A stretch of DNA of 19,282 bases, taken from NCBI GenBank assembly GCA_903881065.1, contig CAIRRW010000405.1:1-19282 (forward strand), in the 5' to 3' direction. This document shows positions 15,941 to 19,282 of this stretch, one piece after another. The first letter of the stretch is position 1; every line of letters begins with the position of its first letter. The translations under genes and the position numbers were made by a program. A model generated the notes under the pieces. The model saw only the letters and a list, made by a program, of their open reading frames with translations. It did not search any database and was not told the origin of the DNA. This DNA comes from an uncultured Bacteroidota bacterium (GTDB taxonomy: Bacteria; Bacteroidota; Bacteroidia; 2-12-FULL-35-15).

Positions 15941-16750
15941 TTATTCAAGTGTAAATACGAAGGTATACGTACCTCTTTGTTCTTTAATTCCATCGGGGCT
16001 TGCATTGAACTTAGCTTCATAAGCAGCCTGGCGGGCTTTCGAATATAATTTAGAACTGGTAGTTGTTGAACCTCGCTGCCCGGGTGTAGCTTTAACTACT
16101 TTACCATTTTCATCAACAATAATTTCCACTACCACAATTCCTTCTTCTTCATTGTCGGTCATCCGTGCAGGTTTCTTCATCAAGGCTCGTCCCTTCAAAT
16201 CATATCCACCTTTGCCATTATATCCCGGGGTTCCATTGCCATGCCCTGTACCATCGCCATCACCAACACCTTGCTTTGTTCCGTTTCCGGAACCGCCTGT
16301 GTTGCCACCTCCTTCACCATTTCCAACATGTTTCTTTTTATTTTTGAGTGCAGCAAGTGCAGCATTAAGTTCTTCACTTGGCTGTTCCTCTTTCACCACA
16401 GGATCTTCCGTCTTGTTTTCTTTTTTCTTTTTCTTGTTTACTTTTACTGAAACGGAAGTTTCAGAGTCATCCGTAACCACATTTGCAGCAGTATTATTAG
16501 CTTTTGCGGTTTTAACTTTATTTTCAGATGTAGCAATATCTTTATCATGCTGCCCGCTTCCGCCTGCATCCTTCCTGCCTAATCCTTCCATACCCAATCC
16601 TATTTCTATTTCAGGTACAGGTTTTATTTCAAAAGGTGGAATAGGAGTGATGAATACCATAAAAATAAATAATAAAAACAATAAGGCATGAAAAAGGATT
16701 GTAAGGCCTAATGCCATGTACCTGTTTTTATTTTCTGCTGAAGCATCCAT
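15941..16750 (-). CDS. TonB-like energy transducer with Gly-rich linker
   Basis: A protein of 269 residues with a cytoplasmic start, one membrane helix (about 13-35), and a long periplasmic part. After the helix comes a short proline patch (PIPPFEIKPVPEIE), then a Lys/Glu/Asn-rich stretch, then a glycine-rich linker (about 142-186) of GNG/GDG-like units. The C-terminal domain (about 195-269) resembles TonB C-terminal domains: EEGIVVVEIIVDENGKVV, PGQRGSTTTSS, GTYTFVFTLE. It lacks the TonB-type long Pro-Glu/Pro-Lys tract, so a TolA-like job is possible. It lies 2 bases after exbD, so it is surely the partner of that ExbB/ExbD pair. It differs from the second TonB at 18898 in linker and N-terminus. 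Confidence 0.85.
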   Translation of the reverse strand: MDASAENKNRYMALGLTILFHALLFLLFIFMVFITPIPPFEIKPVPEIEIGLGMEGLGRKDAGGSGQHDKDIATSENKVKTAKANNTAANVVTDDSETSVSVKVNKKKKKENKTEDPVVKEEQPSEELNAALAALKNKKKHVGNGEGGGNTGGSGNGTKQGVGDGDGTGHGNGTPGYNGKGGYDLKGRALMKKPARMTDNEEEGIVVVEIIVDENGKVVKATPGQRGSTTTSSKLYSKARQAAYEAKFNASPDGIKEQRGTYTFVFTLE

Positions 16751-16752
16751 TA

Positions 16753-17154
16753 TTATTTGTTTGTAGCTTTTGTTGCCAATACCATTTTCACATTAAGACT
16801 ATAACCTATCTGCATCACATCAGCCAAATCCTGAATAGATAAAGTGTTGTCCATTTTTATGATAACAGTAGGCGATTGGGTTCTTGCTAATTCTATCTTC
16901 AATGCGCTTTCCAAGTCAGTGAATGCTATCGGGGTTTTGTTTACCATATATTGATGGTTGGCATCCACTTCAATTGTTACCTGTTGTTTGGCTAATTGTT
17001 CGGCTGTTTTTGAGCTTGGTAAAGTAAGTTTTAATACCGAAGGGTTGGCTAATGTAGAAATGATCAGGAAGAAAAGCAACAGAAAGAACATGATGTCGTT
17101 CAGTGATTCCGTGCTTACTTCAGCGCCTTCTCTATGTCTTCTTTTTAGTTTCAT
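16753..17154 (-). CDS. exbD: ExbD/TolR-family biopolymer transport protein
   Basis: A protein of 133 residues with one N-terminal membrane helix and a periplasmic domain. It works with ExbB as the proton-driven motor for TonB. The proton-conducting Asp is D20 in ESLNDIMFFLLLFFLII, followed by the typical LTLPSS (about 45-50). The periplasmic part has VTIEVDANHQYMVNKTPIAF, as in ExbD/TolR proteins. The gene is 21 bases after exbB and 2 before the tonB-like gene. Only a single exbD is present, whereas many Bacteroidota loci carry two in tandem. Confidence 0.93.
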   Translation of the reverse strand: MKLKRRHREGAEVSTESLNDIMFFLLLFFLIISTLANPSVLKLTLPSSKTAEQLAKQQVTIEVDANHQYMVNKTPIAFTDLESALKIELARTQSPTVIIKMDNTLSIQDLADVMQIGYSLNVKMVLATKATNK

Positions 17155-17175
17155 TTTATGTTTGTTTAATAAAAA

Positions 17176-17904
17176 CTATTTACCAGGCTCCTGCAACATA
17201 TCCATAAATTCAACAGATGCAATTTCCATTTTGTTTATAGTTTTATCAAGCATTGCATTCAAAATATAATATCCTATGAAAGCTAACAACCCAACAACCA
17301 AGCCCGATGCAGAAGTAATCATTTTTTGATATAAGCCGGTAGAAATAACTCCGATACTAATATTATCAGTTAATGATATATCATAAAATATTTTAATTAC
17401 CCCTGCAATGGTACCTATGAAACCGAAGATAGGACCTATTCTTCCTATCAAACTTAATACCGAAAGATTTTTTTCCAGTCTGTTTATCTCCAATTTTCCA
17501 ACGCTTTCCATCGCTTCTTCAATTTCCTTTATTGGTTTTCCGATACGTGTAATTCCTTTCTCCACCATTCGGGCAGCAGGAGCTGTAGAGTTTTTGCACA
17601 ATGCTTTTGCAGCATCCATATTTCCATTATGAACATAATCTTTTATATTATTCATAAAGTTATTCTCCAGCTTGGCAGCCTTTTTTATGGTGATAAAACG
17701 TTCGAAGAAGTAATATATTGTCAATACGGATAATATTCCCATCGGAATCATTATTGGTCCGCCTTTAACTATTAAATCCAGTAACGACAGGGAAGCTTGT
17801 TTAGGAACTATTGCAGGTGTGGCAACAGAGGTTACTAAATGTTTGCCGGTATCTGCCGCTGAAGCTGCACCACTTACAATTTGCAATAAAATGGAATTGA
17901 ACAT
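17176..17904 (-). CDS. exbB: MotA/TolQ/ExbB proton-channel protein
   Basis: An inner-membrane protein of 242 residues with three helices: about 46-68, 148-172 and 184-216. The conserved channel segment is SLIGRIGPIFGFIGTIAGVIKIF (151-173), followed by SIGVISTGLYQKMITSASGLVVG. Between helix 1 and 2 is the usual cytoplasmic stretch with EKGITRIGKPIKEIEEAME. The first about 35 residues are alanine-rich and may be a cleavable signal extension, as in many Bacteroidota ExbB. It starts the exbB-exbD-tonB-like-folC run. A weak promoter match (TAATTTAG on the minus strand, plus coordinates 17960-17967) lies 55 bases upstream. Confidence 0.94.
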   Translation of the reverse strand: MFNSILLQIVSGAASAADTGKHLVTSVATPAIVPKQASLSLLDLIVKGGPIMIPMGILSVLTIYYFFERFITIKKAAKLENNFMNNIKDYVHNGNMDAAKALCKNSTAPAARMVEKGITRIGKPIKEIEEAMESVGKLEINRLEKNLSVLSLIGRIGPIFGFIGTIAGVIKIFYDISLTDNISIGVISTGLYQKMITSASGLVVGLLAFIGYYILNAMLDKTINKMEIASVEFMDMLQEPGK

Positions 17905-17959
17905 ATTTGTTTTTTTAGGTTGTTTTTATTAAACTGATGAATATTATTTATTCACGAAG

Positions 17960-17986
17960 CTAAATTACTCCTATGCCCAAGGCAAA
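17960..17986 (-). promoter_or_regulatory. Possible weak promoter of the exbB operon
   Basis: On the minus strand TTTG (plus 17983-17986) is followed after 15 bases by TAATTTAG (plus 17960-17967). That is one base off TAnnTTTG, and the spacing is shorter than usual, so this is a weak candidate. Confidence 0.3.
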
Positions 17987-18007
17987 TGCTTTTGATATTA
18001 GCTTACT

Positions 18008-18029
18008 TATAAACACATCATTGTTTATA
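18008..18029. repeat. 8-bp inverted repeat in the tonB-exbB gap
   Basis: TATAAACA (18008-18015) and TGTTTATA (18022-18029) are perfect complements around a 6-base loop. It lies just upstream, on the minus strand, of the possible exbB promoter. No T-tract follows on either strand, so an operator is as likely as a hairpin RNA. Confidence 0.6.
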
Positions 18030-18037
18030 TGAAACGT

Positions 18038-18099
18038 TAAATTCCAATATATAAATTCTAAACATCACTCGCAGTTTAGAATTTATATATTGGAATTTA
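18038..18099. repeat. 26-bp perfect inverted repeat downstream of tonB
   Basis: The left arm 18038-18063 and right arm 18074-18099 are exact reverse complements over 26 bases around a 10-base loop (ATCACTCGCA). A T-G pair could extend the stem by one at 18037/18100. The arms are almost all A/T. A short direct repeat, TTTAGAATTT, occurs at 18075-18084 and 18096-18105. It begins 16 bases after the tonB stop codon. Neither strand has a strong uridine run right after it, although AATTTTGTTTT follows on the plus strand. It could be a processing or stabilising hairpin for tonB mRNA, a terminator, or a copy of a small dispersed palindromic element. Confidence 0.9.
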
Positions 18100-18115
18100 G
18101 AATTTTGTTTTCCCC

Positions 18116-18898
18116 TTATTGCAGTCTGAACTTCACCGGAAGATTATATTGTACCCGTACCGGTTCACCATTGTTTTTGCCGGGTTTCCATTTAGGCATT
18201 GATTTCACAACTCGTATGGCCTCCTCTGTACATCCATCCGAAACACCTCTCATTATTTGTATATCACCGATGTCGCCGTTTTTCTCCACCACAAATGTGA
18301 GATATACTGTCCCTTGTGTTCTCATTTCTACTGCCAATGTTGGATATCTTAATTTGCTGGTTAAAAAGTTGAATAAATCACCGTTGAATGCAGGCATTTC
18401 CGGAACCCATTTAAGTGGTTCATTACTTCCTGTGCCTGCCGTTTTAGTTATTACAGGCGGAAGATCAGTTACCGGTACACTGTCTTTTCCTTTTATATCA
18501 CCGTCTTTTTTTATTGTTAAGGTTTCATTTGTTTTCAATGAAGTTTCTACCTTTTTATCCGAAACATCAACATTTGTAATATCTGTTTTAGGTTTCGGCA
18601 GTTCTTTCACTTTTGTTGGTTCTATTGGTTTCAGCTTCTCGGGAGGAGTAATCTCCACGGTAGTTGTAAAAATCGAATCCAATTTCTGGATTGTTTCCAG
18701 TTTTATTTTCGGTACATTTTTGTTGCTTAATACAACTCCGATTAAAACAATAAAACTAAAAAATGCGATGGATAATAAAAGTGATTTGCTCACATTTTCA
18801 TTATACGATTTGCGGATAACATAAGCTCCATAAGCTTTGTTGCGGTGTTCGAAAACCAGTTCGTTGAAGTTCTCGAAAGATTGATTTTGATTTTTCAT
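18116..18898 (-). CDS. tonB: TonB energy transducer (Bacteroidota type)
   Basis: A protein of 260 residues that passes proton-motive energy from ExbB/ExbD to outer-membrane TonB-dependent receptors. The N-terminus ENFNELVFEHRNKAYGAY (9-26) is the conserved cytoplasmic segment of Bacteroidota TonB. One membrane helix spans about 38-58. The periplasmic linker has a Pro/Lys/Glu tract (PEKLKPIEPTKVKELPKPK, about 85-105). The C-terminal TonB fold (about 180-260) has YPTLAVEMRTQGTVYLTFVVE, CTEEAIRVVKSMPKWKPGKN and ends PVRVQYNLPVKFRLQ. It is 211 bases upstream of exbB on the same strand, separated by two inverted repeats, so it may be its own transcription unit. Confidence 0.95.
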   Translation of the reverse strand: MKNQNQSFENFNELVFEHRNKAYGAYVIRKSYNENVSKSLLLSIAFFSFIVLIGVVLSNKNVPKIKLETIQKLDSIFTTTVEITPPEKLKPIEPTKVKELPKPKTDITNVDVSDKKVETSLKTNETLTIKKDGDIKGKDSVPVTDLPPVITKTAGTGSNEPLKWVPEMPAFNGDLFNFLTSKLRYPTLAVEMRTQGTVYLTFVVEKNGDIGDIQIMRGVSDGCTEEAIRVVKSMPKWKPGKNNGEPVRVQYNLPVKFRLQ

Positions 18899-19282
18899 GG
18901 CTTCTTGTTTTTATTTATTAATACTCATTCTTTACTGTACTATTTAGTTTTGTTATATATTCCATAAATAGGTACTGAAACTATTTCAGTAATTTATTTA
19001 TTCCTGATTTTGAAAGAACTATTATCAACTCTAATTTTTAGTCGGCAGTTTATTGTTTTGCCAAAACATTACTATAGCAGGCGTACTCGTTTTTTTGATT
19101 ATTTAATAAGGGTAGGTATGTTTCAAATCTTTTAGTTTTAGTTGATTTGTTACAGGGGATGTAATTATCAAAACTTGATTTCGGGTGCAAGTTATATCTA
19201 TTTGAAACAGAAAAATATCAAATGCTGCGAACGGTATTGTTTCATGCAGTGAGCGGTTATTTTTTATTGTAAGCGGTAATGG
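18899..19282. other. Gene-free AT-rich stretch upstream of tonB, to window end
   Basis: No open frame with family features was found on either strand over these 384 bases. It should hold the tonB promoter on the minus strand, but no exact TAnnTTTG element is visible there. A small hairpin lies at 18973-18991. Near the edge GAGCGGTTAT and AAGCGGTAAT occur within 30 bases of each other as an imperfect repeat of unknown meaning. Confidence 0.6.
18973..18991. repeat. 8-bp perfect hairpin upstream of tonB
   Basis: TACTGAAA (18973-18980) pairs perfectly with TTTCAGTA (18984-18991) across a 3-base loop. It lies about 75 bases before the tonB start on the minus strand, where an operator or leader hairpin could act. 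Confidence 0.6.

Noticed and set aside
16152..16691. Plus-strand frame of 179 codons, rich in Pro, Ser and Phe
   Set aside because: It is the complement of the Gly/Lys-rich linker of the tonB-like gene, which explains the composition. It has no recognisable domain.
18090..18824. Plus-strand frame of 244 codons opposite tonB
   Set aside because: It lies almost wholly antisense to a clear TonB gene, begins within the inverted repeat, and shows no family motif.
1..19282. Defence island, prophage, insertion sequence or CRISPR array
   Set aside because: No transposase, integrase, cas, toxin or spaced-repeat pattern was seen; nearly all space is filled by core metabolic and envelope genes.

Overview
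The window is about 19.3 kb of AT-rich chromosomal DNA from a member of the Bacteroidota, probably near Chitinophagales/Sphingobacteriales, although the order is only a guess. Four things point there: a secreted protein ending in a type IX secretion (T9SS, Por) sorting domain; the Bacteroidota-type TonB N-terminus; PafA-type alkaline phosphatase; and promoters fitting the Bacteroidota form TTTG-N20-TAnnTTTG, with few recognisable Shine-Dalgarno sites. No phage, transposase, CRISPR array, rRNA or tRNA was seen. This is mainly a core-genome region, not a defence or mobile island.

Layout. (1) 41-4848, plus strand, five tightly packed genes: fluoride channel crcB, a secreted S1/P1-type zinc nuclease/phospholipase C homologue, a secreted PafA-like phosphatase, a GT4 glycosyltransferase starting with TTG, and ribonuclease HII. 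(2) 4965-8345, plus: a monocistronic-looking fused isobutyryl-CoA mutase (icmF) with its own strong promoter match and an intrinsic terminator. (3) 8431-10308, plus, overlapping genes: TatD-family hydrolase, tRNA t6A dehydratase TcdA, GNAT acetyltransferase. (4) 10300-11427, minus: PA0069-type radical SAM protein, converging on the GNAT gene with a 9-base overlap. (5) 11520-12455, plus: T9SS cargo protein with a choice-of-anchor-J-like domain and a TTG start. It shares a bidirectional terminator with (6) 12509-13711, minus: YcaQ/AlkX-type DNA glycosylase homologue. (7) 13799-14551, plus: exported SPOR protein with an uncharacterised N-terminal domain. (8) 18898-14593, minus: tonB, a hairpin-rich 211-base gap, then exbB-exbD-tonB-like-folC.

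How the parts may work together. The envelope energy genes (ExbB, ExbD and two different TonB-type transducers) would power TonB-dependent outer-membrane transport, with folC apparently carried on the same transcript. The secreted nuclease-like enzyme and PafA-like phosphatase could act in sequence to release phosphate from nucleic acids or lipids. IcmF links branched and straight C4 acyl-CoA metabolism and contains its own G-protein chaperone domain.

The least explained items are the 26-bp near-perfect inverted repeat between tonB and exbB, the two-domain SPOR protein, the pairing of two TonB types with one ExbB/ExbD, and the tatD start only nine bases beyond the icmF terminator.
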